Source: Cepaea nemoralis (Eukaryota > Mollusca > Gastropoda > Stylommatophora > Helicidae). Taken from it: a stretch of DNA of 64,000 nucleotides. This document shows, one piece after another, positions 32,440 through 43,466 of the stretch (position 1 is the first letter of the stretch; each line of letters starts with the position of its first letter). Made by a program: the position numbers and the translations under genes. Under the pieces are notes generated by a model, which saw nothing but the letters and a program-made list of their open reading frames with translations, was not told the DNA's origin and ran no database searches. The stretch lies in NCBI GenBank assembly GCA_014155875.1, contig JACEFZ010015010.1, positions 152,501-216,500 on the forward strand, written 5' to 3'.

Positions 32440-32672
32440 CTGTTTAACCGGCCCGTGACTAAGGGGCAGTGAACGGGTTTCACAATTCATCGACATGCCG
32501 AGGCGAGGTTTGAAACCAGCTGCGTGAGATGTGGAAACAAGCCGCTTTGTGTTGATTTCGATGGTATGGGCGCTGGTCGTCCATAAAGCAATGGCAAACT
32601 ATTAATGTAAATTGCCACAAAAAGAGGGGTTGATTGCGACATCTTGTAAAGGATACGCAAATAACTTTTTTA
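32440..32672 (+). mobile_element. SINE-1 copy
   Basis: ccggcccgtgactaaggggc (box A-like), ggcgaggtttgaaaccagct (box B), atggtatgggcgctggtcgt, aagcaatggcaaactattaa, ttgattgcgacatcttgtaa, aggatacgcaaataac. Confidence 0.75.
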
Positions 32673-32674
32673 AC

Positions 32675-34065
32675 ACTATTCTTTGCACATGTGTGACTAG
32701 TAAATTGGTGGTGGATTCGTGCACTTCTAAACAAAGCCGATATTTATTAGTGACGGCATATACGTTTTATTGATAGGAGTGAAAGCCATACCCCAGTGTA
32801 TGATATGGTAGTCAGTGTGCATGCAGACAAGAACAAAGAATCTATAGGTGACATCTCGAGAATTGAAAAATGGTTATGTGCTGAATAAGAGGTCGCAAAC
32901 AAAATGCAGCTGGACATTCAAAGAGATTAATGGAGAGCGGAAAATGAGGGTATAAGCATACCTCGGTGTATTACAATAGTTTGACTAAATGTTTGACGTA
33001 ATGATTTAACTACAGCTTGGGAAATCGATGGGATGACTATAACATGTGAATTACATGTTCAAGGCAAATTAGTGTAAAGTCTACACAGGTAGCAGATGCG
33101 AGGTCATTCGGGAATCAGACAAAGTGAAAGGCGCTTCGCAATTTCCAAGTCCCGTCTGAACAGTCATTGCTACACCCGATGGTGTAAAAGTTTTGCTGTA
33201 GTATTTCAGTTGATACCGCTCAGGATACATTTTAAACATATAGTAGATAGTCCTAATATTATTTGTCAGTTGTACATCACAAGTCTTTTCATTTTAAATA
33301 AAATGTTCATGTCAGTTAGTTAGTTAATTAGTCGACAGATCATCCTCATTGCACATCGAACCATTCAGTCCATAAGTGCTCGGATCCCCTCCTCAGCAAA
33401 TCCCGCAGCGTGTAGCGGCTAACGACACCAGTGCTGTGTTGGTTTATCAATCTTCTTTGGCTTCCTGCGTAGTGTTCTTGTTTGGCAAATGTTCGTGTCA
33501 TTTGTGGAGTGACAATATATTTTTGTTACGAGGCTGGAAGCACGAACACGCAAGAATGAAACAAAGCAGCTTCATGACAAGCATTACATAACTAATCCTT
33601 TGCAGAACATCTCTTTCGTCATAGTCTACTGAAAAAAGTCTTGATCCTTAGTCAGTTCCGCTTCGCATATATTTAATGTACCGTGCCCAATGGCGTGCTT
33701 TTCGACCCTGTTTTATCTTCGGGGAACTATATCATCCAATGCCGTTTTTTATACATCGTTGTGACGTGTGATGTCCCAAAGTATTACAGCTTTCAAGATA
33801 TGAACCAGTTTTCTGCAAAGATCATATCTTGTAGAATGTATTTCCTCGCTCTTCTTTAATTACTGTACTTTAATAGTAACATGTAAGTTCAAGAGTCTCG
33901 TCTTCTTTGTCTCCGTTATTATTCGTAAAATGCTCCATCATTCACATATCAACATGTGTTACTGCTACTTGTTTTGTAGCGTTGTTCCGTCGCCCTGCTA
34001 TTGAGTGAGTGTTGTGGCGCGACACTGTGAGCTGTTAATTTCGTGTGGAATGCTTTTACATCTGT
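32675..34065. other. Unassigned stretch
   Basis: Moderately AT-rich. A frame at 33096-33323 (RRFAISKSRLNSHCYTRW) looks faintly repeat-derived, but I cannot place it. Nothing else supports a gene. Confidence 0.4.
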
Positions 34066-34069
34066 CCGC

Positions 34070-34545
34070 GGTTGTTTGTAGCGTGAACTGCGTGTTCGGA
34101 ACGATGGCGGCCGGCTGTCGCTAAATTGACTGGTTTGCATTTTCGGTTCACGAGTGCCTTTTTCAGGAGACTCCTGGGAGTTGTCGCTGGAGCTACGGAG
34201 TTCGTGCTTTGTGCGGCGCTTTCGGTGGGTCGACCTGTAGAAAGAGACCGAGCCATATGGGATAAAACCCGAGTCAATTAAGTCTTTCTGGTGACTACCG
34301 ATTCCATCGACGATGAACTGTATTTTTCGTGGAGGACTTTTGTGTTGGCATTCTGGCGGCGGCATTATGCACAGTGTACCTGTGCAGGCTGTTGGCTTGC
34401 CGAGACTCCTGTCTGTTCCACTTTTCACATTGTGCAGTGAGGAGCATTTTGCGTGATATTATTCACTGGCACAGGAACGGAGCATAATGGGGACGACCCG
34501 TTGCCGTGAAGTTGGAACCGCGACTAACTAACTAAATAAGGTTCT
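34070..34545 (+). mobile_element. SINE-D long variant
   Basis: gatggcggccggctgtcgct, cattttcggttcacgagtgc, ggagactcctgggagttgtc, gctggagctacggagttcgt, gagccatatgggataaaacc, then the module shared with 27080-27428 (ggacttttgtgttggcattc) and the tail cgcgactaactaactaaata. Joins the SINE-D body to a second ~230-bp module. Confidence 0.75.
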
Positions 34546-35104
34546 GTATACTATTTAACCTCTGCACGGTATGACCACTCGTCTGACTGTTTCTGAAAGT
34601 TCCAATTATTGTTAATTATGTTGACAATCTAGCATTAACATTAGCACACGATCAATGACTGTCTCTATATTTCAACACTCTACTGAGAGAGACAGATTTT
34701 ATCAGCGAGACCCGAGTGACAATGACGTAGATTCTAGCTAATAGATATGATGTCCACTTCCATTTATCACAAATGTATCACTTCCATATATCACAAACGA
34801 CTCAATATAATTCTTAGCAATTCTCATTTTCACCTTCCTTGGCACAAATGTGTATCATCAAATTTGTTTATTCGCAAGTAATGATTCTTTGTCCCAGATT
34901 TACATCTATTTAATATATCACCTGTCCAGATTGTTCAAGTGATTAAACTGCTTCAGAAATGCTCCATTCCCAATTACGCTATATCCTGGAAATCCTGTCT
35001 TTGTGATTACCTTTACTTCTGGTTTTCTGTAATTTAAACTAGTGTCTTTATTATAACTTTCTGATACAATTATTTCCATTATATTCCGCAAGTGCATTTC
35101 GACA
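34546..35104. other. Unassigned stretch
   Basis: AT-rich; I see nothing to annotate. Confidence 0.4.
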
Positions 35105-37035
35105 TTTCACTTCCGAGATCATTCATTCAGTGGCATGTCCTTTGCAGAACCTCGCTCCCATAACAACCTTCCGGAAAACTTCTCGATCACAAGCAAAATG
35201 TCCCGCACATCCATCTGGAGATCACCGCCACATGCTGCACCCATCTTCTCTTTGGCCTTCCTTTTCCTCTCTTCCCAGGTACATACCCCTCCATTATTGT
35301 TCTCTCCAAACTTTCATGACGTTTCAAGTAACCAAAATATATCAATGTTCTTTGTTTTATCGTCTTTAATAGCCAACCCTCTTCAATATTCAGCTCCTGA
35401 AGTATGGATGCATTTGTTCTTTTCTTTACCCAAGATATTCTTAGAACCCGTCTATAACATTTATATCAATCAATCAATCATGTGCCATGCCGGAAAGCGT
35501 GGGCGGTCATGACTCGCCATTTCACTCGATCACCAGTGTCGTGGATCAGCTCAGTGTTCCTGTCTTGTCCATGCCATGTGGCCAAGCCATCCAGGTATTT
35601 TCCTCTCGGTCTTCCTCTTGGTCTGTTCCCTTCGATCTTGCCAGTTGTCACTAAGTTCTCCAATCCATTTCTTCTCATAACATGTCCAAAAAATTTTGAC
35701 TGTCTACGTCTAATTTCTCTAATCAGTTTACGATGTTCATTTGTCTCCTGTAGTACTTGGTCATTGGTTTTTCTGTCTGTCCATGGTATTCTTTGCATTT
35801 TCCTCAGAAACCACATTTCTGCAGCCATCAGATGCTTTTCAGCTTGACTGCTCATTGTCCAAGTTTCACATCCATACAAAAGAACAGGCTCTATGTATCC
35901 CCTCAACACTCTTTTTCTCGTTTCAATTGACATCTTTTTATTGGTCAGAATGTTTTTCATCTTGCTACTTTCGCCATGGCGATTCTTGTTCTAATCTCTT
36001 CAAGGAATCTCCCATCAGATGTTATGACTGTTCCAAGATAATTGTACCGATTCACTTGTTGAAGAATATTTCCATTTACTTGTATATTACATTGTGGCAC
36101 TTATATTCAAAGGCATTTATGCGCTGTTCAGCTTGTTTAGTACGTGTCCAGGTCTCACAGGCGTATGTTGCAATGGGAAAGATGCATGCTCTTAAAAATC
36201 TAATTTTTGTAGTTCTTTCTGTACTACTCCATAATTTATTCAGTTGTTTTAGTCTTTGAAGAGCAATTGATAGTCGTCGTTTAATTTCTTTTATTGTGTC
36301 ACCATTGTTGGTAATCAATGACCCAAGATATTCTAAATTTTCCACCACCTCCAATCTTTCCTCATGAACATATATTTCTTTCTCCATAGTAGTTTTATCT
36401 GCATGCATTATCTTTGCTTTTGCTATGTTAAGCTATAAATTGTGATTTTCACTATTTCTTTGGGTTGAGGTTATTAGGCTTTTTATACCATTCTGTGATG
36501 TGGAAAATAATACTGTATCATCAGCATATCGAATTTCTGGTATTTCATGACCACCGATGTTTAGGGCATCAAATTGCTCCCTGGTTATATCATCTCTGAC
36601 ATTTCTCATTACATTTTCGGCGTACAGGCTAAACAAATATGGTGACAACATACAACCCTGACGGACTCCTTGCTTGATGTCAAACGAATCTGATGTCTCG
36701 CCATCAATTCTAACCGCTGCTTGTTGGTCTAGATAGAACATTTTTATGAGTTAAACTAAATGTGATGGAAAGCCCATATTCCTTATGATTTCCCAACGTT
36801 TCTGATGTTGAACACAGTTAAATGCCTTTGAATAATCCACAAAACATGAGAATAGGTTCACATTAAATTCTCTGCACTTCTTTATTATTAAAAGCATTTT
36901 GAGTATGTGATCTCTTGTTCCTCTTCCCTGTATAAATCCAGCTTGAACTTCCGAGATGGGAAGAATAAAACACGGATATGTAGGACAATATACGGGTTTT
37001 AATAAACTGGTTACATATGCGAGAAATATCATTCT
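35105..37035 (-). mobile_element. RTE-like LINE 'B', 5'-truncated, carries LINE 'A'
   Basis: On minus: RT (36751-37032: SEVQAGFIQGRGTRDHILKM, CFVDYSKAFNCVQHQK), then VRQGCMLSPYLFSLYAENV and YADD (36433-36741), then the C-terminal domain (36107-36408: PIATYACETWTRTKQAEQRI, NAFEYKC). The frame stops abruptly at 36107 and resumes left of 35458 with the motif YRRVLRIS and PGKRGKGRPKRRW, i.e. after LINE A. Several further small indels are present. The 3' end is near 35105-35130 with a short attcattc tail. Confidence 0.82.
35467..36097 (-). mobile_element. RTE LINE 'A' inserted in LINE B, ~9-bp TSD
   Basis: A 5'-truncated RTE copy: 35478-35960 reads YIEPVLLYGCETWTMSSQAE, WFLRKMQRIPWTDRKTNDQV, FFGHVMRRNGLENLVTTGKI, RPRGRPRGKYLDGLATWHGQ and stops before a (TGAT)n tail. 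Upstream residues NRYNYLGTVITSDGR lie at about 36010-36060. The flanks cacttatat (36098-36106) and catttatat (35458-35466) are an imperfect TSD, and the LINE B motif FEYKC-YRRVLRIS is rejoined when A is removed. Confidence 0.85.
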
Positions 37036-37181
37036 AAGAAGGTGATTAGTTTAAACTGTCTAAAACGCTATATGGCTTTAATTAATGGAGGAAACCATAC
37101 AAGATAAAACTCAGCCTAAAAGCTATGTGGCGAGTACGTCACAAATCATATAACGGGGTCCTCAGTTTTACCGTTTGAATG

Positions 37182-37510
37182 TACGAGGGTAAGTTAATAA
37201 GTAAGTCACAGATAGCTGTAGAAAAATAACTAACGATGATAACAACTTGAAACCAGTTTATTTGTATACATACAAAGTCCCTTTGTTTCTCAACATAATT
37301 TCCACCAACATTGATGCACTTATCCCATCGTTTTATCAGTCCTCCCAAACCGGCTCCATAGAACTGCGTGCTCTGTTTTCTAAACCACGTTTTCACTTCA
37401 CATTCAACTTCGGCGTCATTCGCGAAATGTCTCCCGCCAAGGCAGGTTTTCAGTGTATATGCTGACAAATGTTTATCCCGTAAAGCGGTGCATAGCTGGG
37501 TAGAAAAAGT
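37182..37510 (-). pseudogene. mariner transposase C-terminus and 3' TIR
   Basis: Minus reads SAYTLKTCLGGRHFANDAEV, CEVKTWFRKQSTQFYGAGLG and GLIKRWDKCINVGGNYVEKQ, the last ~70 residues of a mariner (IS630/Tc1/mariner) transposase. The catalytic D,D34D region is upstream and absent. The outer end tacgagggtaagttaataag at a TA dinucleotide is the terminal inverted repeat. The other end is cut at 37511, where the next element begins. Confidence 0.85.
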
Positions 37511-37765
37511 TACGAGGGCGAGTCAATATGTAAGTCACGCAGTTCTGTGCGATGGCAGGTAAATTAAAACAAAGCATGCAGTTCCATGAAGCCAGTTTAG
37601 GAGGACTGATAAAACTATGGGATAAGTGCATCAATGTTGGTGGAAATTGTGTTGAGAAATAAAGAGACAATATATATGTATACAAATAAACTGGCTTCAA
37701 GTTGTTATCATATTTAGTTATTTTTCTACAGCCATTTGTGACTTACTTATTAACTTACCCTTGTA
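37511..37765 (+). mobile_element. Internally deleted mariner MITE, 255 bp
   Basis: Starts tacgagggcgagtcaatatg and ends ttattaacttacccttgta, both at TA, as expected of mariner TIRs. The interior keeps only transposase C-terminal sequence (ggactgataaaactatggga, gtgcatcaatgttggtggaa). It is inverted relative to 37182-37510, giving arms of about 190 bp that could fold into a long hairpin. Confidence 0.85.
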
Positions 37766-37869
37766 TAATACGTTTTCAGAAAATAAAATGATTATGAAAA
37801 GACAAATGATAGGAGAAGCAGTTAATGATTTTTGGTTCAGATATCCTCGATATAAATTTTTTTAAACGT

Positions 37870-38165
37870 TTTTTTTTTTTAAACGAAGCCGTGGAAGAGA
37901 GATCACAGTGTCTGCCTGAGGGTCGTTCTATGCATACGGCTGGGAGTGTTTCCAAGAACACTTGGTATCTAATTATATCACACGTCCCCTGCTCGTTTGG
38001 GCAGTGAGATTTGATACCTAGCCTTGTCGGATAAGGGCGAAAAAGAGGAGGTCCCGAATTCGAGATGTGAGCGTTAAAATATTCCACGCAGAAGGCTATA
38101 AGGTCGCTGCGCTGGCAGAGTCCGCTATTTTGATTGAATCTGTCTGGACCAATATAACCTGACAC
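37870..38165 (-). mobile_element. SINE-like repeat with A-rich tail
   Basis: On minus a cacatctcgaattcgggacc box B-like motif is followed by ggtatcaaatctcactgccc, tagataccaagtgttcttgg, ccgtatgcatagaacgaccc, then ttcgtttaaaaaaaaaaaac. A single copy in the window, so the family is unproven. Confidence 0.45.
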
Positions 38166-38550
38166 AAATGTATGCCGAGGTCGGACAACCTGGCATCTCT
38201 AAGGTGTGACGCACGTTACTGGAAAGAGGAACGAAAAAGAAAAACGGAAGGAGACTAAGGAAGTTAAGCTAATATAATATAGATAAAAAGGATGTAGGAC
38301 AAACATGAATTAGAACAGGAATGAGAAGTCTGCATATGCTATGCTTCGCTCAGCTTTCAACGCAGATCAAGCACAGACAATGCATAAATGCATCACTAAC
38401 TCTTGGAGTCGACAACTGTAGCCCGCAATATGCAAGGTACAACTGTTCATCACAAGATATTCAAAGAAGGTAATTAAAGTTATAGGGAGGGCAAAATATG
38501 GCGCAGGTCGATCAATAAAAATATGAATTTGGTGTACGTGCCAGCTTGCA
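38166..38550. other. Unassigned stretch
   Basis: No recognisable feature. Confidence 0.4.
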
Positions 38551-38569
38551 AGCTACTTTGTGGATGTAC

Positions 38570-38835
38570 ACGTTGCATGTTTGTTATGTGCTTATGGTAG
38601 CGCATGCTTTGACAATGTGTTCGAATTCCCACCAGGCGGAATTTTGTTGTTAATTGACCTGGGTTCAGATGTCAATCCAGCCTTAAGTTGGGTACCAGGA
38701 AATGTCTTCGGAAGTAAAGTCGGCCGGTGTGATATTGACCACATCACCCATCAAGTACTGATAGGTGTATACAATTATCAGGCTTGCACCATATACCGTA
38801 TAAGCCTCAAGGTGTTTTTTAATACCCTGAACATG
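38570..38835 (+). mobile_element. SINE-2 copy
   Basis: tatggtagcgcatgctttga (box A), tgtgttcgaattcccaccag (box B), tgacctgggttcagatgtca, gggtaccaggaaatgtcttc, aagtaaagtcggccggtgtg, gcaccatataccgtataagc. Confidence 0.78.
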
Positions 38836-38900
38836 TCATGGCGTGGGGAAGGACAATCTAGTTTATTTAGGCTTGTGATAATAATCCACTACAAATAAGA

Positions 38901-39013
<113 letters not shown>

Positions 39014-39389
39014 AAGTGTACTTAACCACAGTATTCATGTGTATAAGAGTCTCAAATCTTCCCTTCTAATAATCACCCCTTCATATTTTTAAAACAATAA
39101 TTTCACATATTTTTATGACTTTCATTATAAGTGTTGGGTTTTATCATGCTAACTGCGTAACCCAGTCTATTAATGGTATTTTTCTCCTCCTAATCGCGTT
39201 TTATTTTTTTTTTAAATAACCACAGTAAGAAGACAGGCAATTTTAAAATACGCTGATTGGTCGTACTTTTGGCAAGTGAGGATAATTGAGTTGCTGGGTC
39301 ACGTTATCTGTGTTCTTGAGCATACCCATCCCATACCTGTCTGCTGTACCATAATGCTCAGTATCTGCTGTGTCTCGTCTGTTTGGCGC

Positions 39390-39416
39390 TGATGATGACT
39401 TGGTCGAAACGTTTCG
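39390..39416 (+). ncRNA. Hammerhead-like core motif (candidate)
   Basis: ctgatga, then gac-ttg-gtc (a possible 3-bp stem II), then gaaacgtttc. CUGAUGA...GAAA is the hammerhead core and occurs in Penelope-like elements and related retroelements. A related degenerate copy is at 59511. Stem I and the cleavage triplet were not resolved. Confidence 0.3.
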
Positions 39417-39524
39417 GGGGTTGTCTGTTGGTTGTAGTATGTCCACGGTTGGTTTTACTTTTTTTTTTTTTTCCAGAACGTGATTAGTGTTTATAAGACA
39501 AAACAAAAGGAAAATAGGGTCGAG

Positions 39525-39960
39525 TCATCATCATCATCATATGCCACGCGGATAAGCGTGGGCGGTCATGTTTCCCCATCTTACACGACCACCAGAGTCG
39601 TGGATCAGCTCCCCGTTCTTGGCTTAACCATGCCACATGACCAAGCCATCCAGCTAATTATTTCAACCCCCTTCCCTTGTTCTTGTCCCTTCAATCTTGC
39701 TAGTAGTCACCAAGTTCTCTAGTTTATTTCTTCTCATATTGTGCCCACAAAATTGTGAATGTCTACGTCTAATTTCTCTAATCAGTTTACGGTTTTCATC
39801 TGCATCTTGTAGGACTTGCTCATTGGTTCTTCAATCTATTCATGATATAGTTTGCATTTTCCTCAGAAACCACATTTCTACTGTCATTAAATGTTTTTCA
39901 GCTTGTCTGTTCATTGTCCACGTCACACATCAATACACAAGTGCAGTATCTTTGTAGCAC
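39525..39960 (-). pseudogene. RTE LINE C-terminal fragment
   Basis: On plus: catcatcatcatatgccacg, gggcggtcatgtttccccat, accagagtcgtggatcagct, accaagccatccagctaatt and ttcctcagaaaccacatttc match the reversed LINE A (35467-36097). It is broken by substitutions and indels. The tail is (ATG)n on minus. Confidence 0.78.
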
Positions 39961-40074
39961 TTCAACACTCTCGGGTACAATCAACATAAAGTAATTGTTA
40001 AAAAGTAAAGGACTATTTCCACACATTTTCCGGCGTAATATGCATATGGTAAGTAACTAAAGTATCACTGTACA

Positions 40075-40332
40075 GGCCTTAACGCACAGTGGGTATATGG
40101 TGCTATATCCACACTGTTATAGACAAACCGGCACTCGGTGAGTGATGTGGGCAGCATCACTTTGACCACCTTTACTTGCTAAGACATTTCCTGGTAGCCA
40201 TTTTAGGCTGGACTGAACCAGGCAGGAGCCCAGGTCAACTGTAAACATCCGGCGCAGGTGCTATTTGGAACCCATGGCCAGCAGGTCGGCAGACGAGCGT
40301 TTCGCCACTACGTTGCCGCGCTCCCGCTGGGT
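40075..40332 (-). mobile_element. SINE-2 copy
   Basis: On minus: gcgcggcaacgtagtggcga (box A-like), ggccatgggttccaaatagc (decayed box B), aaatggctaccaggaaatgt, catcactcaccgagtgccgg. Confidence 0.75.
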
Positions 40333-40337
40333 ACATG

Positions 40338-40545
40338 ATGCCAACGTCATATTTATATAGACAATTGAGTTGACAGCTATCAATATTAAAGCGGTCGCCT
40401 TTACTTCCAAAGACTTTCCTGAAACCTATTTTAGACTGGGTAGACCCAGACTTCCATATCACTTTTACAAATCCACCTTGATGCTAATTCGAACCCATAC
40501 AACCAGGCTGACAGGCAAACGCACTAACCACTGCCTCACACGGCT
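40338..40545 (-). mobile_element. Second SINE-2 copy, tandem with the previous
   Basis: On minus: gtgaggcagtggttagtgcg (box A), gttgtatgggttcgaattag (box B), tctgggtctacccagtctaa, aataggtttcaggaaagtct. The two copies lie head to tail. Confidence 0.75.
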
Positions 40546-40877
40546 CATGTACTCAACATGGGCTATCCCAAATGAGTATTCGCAACAACAGCTGAGTGCA
40601 AACAGTTCCACATCACACTAAAAATACACACACATGTGGAAAGTCGTCAATCATATTTCAATTGCCGGCAAATGCATTCGACTACATACGAGCACTTATG
40701 CAAAGCCGTGCTTAAGGGCAGCTATCGTATGAAGTAAGTACACAGATTCTACTCTGTCCCCACGCGTGGTTATTTCAGTTGAGCGATCAAGCGAGGCACA
40801 AACATGCTTGAGCCGGCTGTAATGTACATTCAGGAATGCGTATCACGCACATGTGTTGCAAGTGGGAAAACTACTTA

Positions 40878-40955
40878 CCCTTTCACACACACACACAAAA
40901 CACACGCACGCACGCACGCGCACACACACCCTGCCATTTACTAAACGCACGTACG

Positions 40956-41022
<67 letters not shown>
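40878..41022 (+). repeat. (CA)n/(CGCA)n and (CT)n microsatellites
   Basis: A CA/CGCA tract at 40885-40930, then pure (CT)n at 40961-41022, then (TGTA) to 41035. Confidence 0.95.
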
Positions 41023-41025
<3 letters not shown>

Positions 41026-41079
41026 GTATGTATGTCATTTGTTGCCAATTAATTATTCCTCATATATAATATACTGTGC

Positions 41080-41325
41080 TCCGTGGCGAAGGATTTTTGC
41101 GGGCGCAGTTCGTAATCCCGCATACCCGCGTTCGAAACACAGCTGCGGGTGATATGGCAGCAGTCTACCTTGTATTGGTTTTTTTTACGAAATGGTATGG
41201 GTGCCGGTCGTTCGGAAAGCACAGGCAAACCACTGAACGTAAACTTGCCAAGAAATCACGATAGCAAACAAACAAAATGCTGGTGTTGACTGCGACTTCC
41301 TGTACAGGATAAGCAACTAAATTTT
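41080..41325 (+). mobile_element. SINE-1 copy
   Basis: ctccgtggcgaaggattttt (head), cgtaatcccgcatacccgcg, ttcgaaacacagctgcgggt (box B region), atggtatgggtgccggtcgt, ggcaaaccactgaacgtaaa, cttgccaagaaatcacgata, tgctggtgttgactgcgact and tcctgtacaggataagcaac. One of the best-preserved SINE-1 copies. Confidence 0.85.
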
Positions 41326-41625
41326 TAACAAAAGATGCAGCAAGCCCTATTAATGTTAGAGATATGGTAAAACATGATCTATTGAAGATCAATTAACTGA
41401 AAACAACATCCACATCGTTCTCCCTCTGAAATAAATTACAATGCACTAAGCTATTGTTGAATGGCAGAGTACTTCACCAGGAAGAATATTCAAAATATCT
41501 GTGTGTCTTAGATGTCGTCTGACAAACGCACACGATTGTGAATTGTCTCTCGAGTGGGTCATTGTCATTGGCACCTTGCCGTCTTGACAGACGTTAGTTT
41601 GTGCTCTAAAAAGGCATAACAACTT

Positions 41626-42225
41626 TTAACTATGGCGGTAGCGAATGTGACTGATAAGGCCAATTTGCGCTGTAAATGTCCGTTCACAGTGGGTGCATGT
41701 GAACACGTGGTCATTTCTACCATCATGCACCATCTTACGTCTCAAACGCTTGGTGTGTGACTTTTCTGCAATAATTTTCTCCTTTGACTTTATTCCATTT
41801 CTGGTATTTGCCCTCAATGCAACACGTTCAGCGGCGACTTGCTCCCAATGTGCATTATCAATGCCTGTATCAATCATGTCCCGCTTACACACATCTTTGT
41901 ATCGTAGTAGAGGCCGACCCTGAGATCTCTTACCCATCTGTAATTCACCAAAAAAGATATCCTTTGGTATTCTACCATCATCCATCCTCCTAAGATGTCC
42001 TATCCATCTAAGTCTACGAAGACTGAGCATGGAATAAACTGTCACACAACCTGATCTTTCCAATACTTCAGTATTTGTGATTTTGTCTTGCCACTTAATA
42101 CCAAGAATTCTTCGCAGACACCGCATATGAAAGCTGTTTAAATTGTTCTCTTGGTGTGAGTAAGTTGTCCAGGTTTCACTGCCATAGAGAAAGAAGAGTA
42201 CTAAGGACACAGGCTTGATAGACAA
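41626..42225 (-). pseudogene. LINE C C-terminal domain with C2H2 zinc finger
   Basis: GSETWTTYSHQENNLNSFHM, RCLRRILGIKWQDKITNTEV, LRWIGHLRRMDDGRIPKDIF, KRSQGRPLLRYKDVCKRDMI, and at the end FTCTHCERTFTAQIGLISHI then RYRH, a C-x2-C-x12-H-x3/4-H finger. The stop is at 41626. The finger probably binds nucleic acid; it recurs in decayed form in LINE D (49368). Confidence 0.82.
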
Positions 42226-42856
42226 GGACTTTTGTTTTGGCAGTAAGCTTCCTGTTCTCCCAGACTCTTTTTCTTAACCTGTTCATTGTTGTTGCTGCCT
42301 TACCAATCCGGATGTTGATTTCCTGATCTAGGGATAATTTGCTATTTACCACTGATCCTAGATATGTAAAATGGTCTACTATCTCTAGTTCGGCGTCGTC
42401 AATAAAGATTGATGGTACCCCATGTGCACCTTGTGACATAATCTGTGTCTTCTTTTTGCTAATTGTTAAACCAAATTCAGAACAAGCATTGGAGAATGCA
42501 GATAGTAGACATTGCAATTCTTCCTCAGAGTGGGTCGTAACTGCAGCATCATCTGCAAAAAGCAACTCTCTGATCAGTACCCTCCTAATTTTGGACTTAG
42601 CCTTCAATCTCTGAGCATTGTAGAGGCCGCCATCTGAGCGTGAGTGAATGTATATACCACCATCCTGATCACGAAATGCATATTTCAGTAGAAGTGAAAA
42701 GTATATTCCAAAGAGGGTGGGAGCTAGTACACAACCTTGCTTAACTCCACTCTTGATTTCAAATTCTTCAGAAGTTGCACCATCAAACTTGATTATACCC
42801 TTCATGCCTGTGTGGAACGATTCCACAATGGACAGAAGAGTTGGTGGGGCAGCCAA
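42176..42856 (-). pseudogene. LINE C RT, catalytic palm
   Basis: KSGVKQGCVLAPTLFGIYFS, then LLFADDAAVTTHSEEELQCL (FADD catalytic box), ISKKKTQIMSQGAHG, HFTYLGSVVNSKLSLDQEIN, RKLTAKTKVLVYQACVLSTL. The frame is lost at LSLWQ, where the sequence should run into YGSETW of the next frame. Confidence 0.82.
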
Positions 42857-43466
42857 TCTTCTTTACTGCCTTGAACAGACCCTCACGACTGACCAAATCA
42901 AATGCCTTTGTGAGGTCGATGAAGGCAATAAACAGTGGTTGATTCTGTTCACGGCATTTTTCTTGCATTTGTCGCAATGAGAATATCATATCAGTGGTAG
43001 ACCGGTTCTGTCGAAAGCCACACTGTGATTCGGGGTAGACTTGATCTCCTAGGACTTGAAGTCTGCGCAGAACAATTCTGGCAAATACTTTTCCAACAAT
43101 ACACAGAAGTGAGATACCCCTATAGTTGTTACAGTCGCTCCGATCGCACTTGTTCTTGTACAGTGTTATGATGCTTGAATCTTTGAAATCCTGTGGGACT
43201 TGTCCTTCACGCCAGCATAGCTCTATTAACTGGTGGATCTGTAGAGTGAGTGTGTCTTGCCCACTCCTGATAACCTCTATTGGAATCCCATCCTTACCTG
43301 GAGCCTTGCCAGATGCAAGTTCATTTATAGCACACTTAACTTCTGTTATGGTGGGAAGTGTGTCCAGGTGGTCAAGAGTTGGTAGAGCCTCTATGGCGTT
43401 AAGGGCATCATCCGCTAGTTTGGTCTCACTTGAGTAAAGCTCCAAATAGTGCTCTACCCATCTGTC
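42783..43466 (-). pseudogene. LINE C RT, N-terminal half
   Basis: ITEVKCAINELASGKAPGKD, VPQDFKDSSIITLYKNKCDR, NNYRGISLLCIVGKVFARIV, ESQCGFRQNRSTTDMIFSLR and AFIDLTKAFDLVSREGLFKA (first catalytic aspartate). The first ~14 residues of the open frame come from the flanking 69-bp repeat. The frame is lost near 42845. Confidence 0.82.

Noticed and set aside
33096..33323. Frame with RRFAISKSRLNSHCYTRW
   Set aside because: It hints at a repeat-derived peptide, but I could not tie it to a family or exon structure.
37511..37765. Possible active mariner
   Set aside because: Only 255 bp; transposase catalytic region absent.
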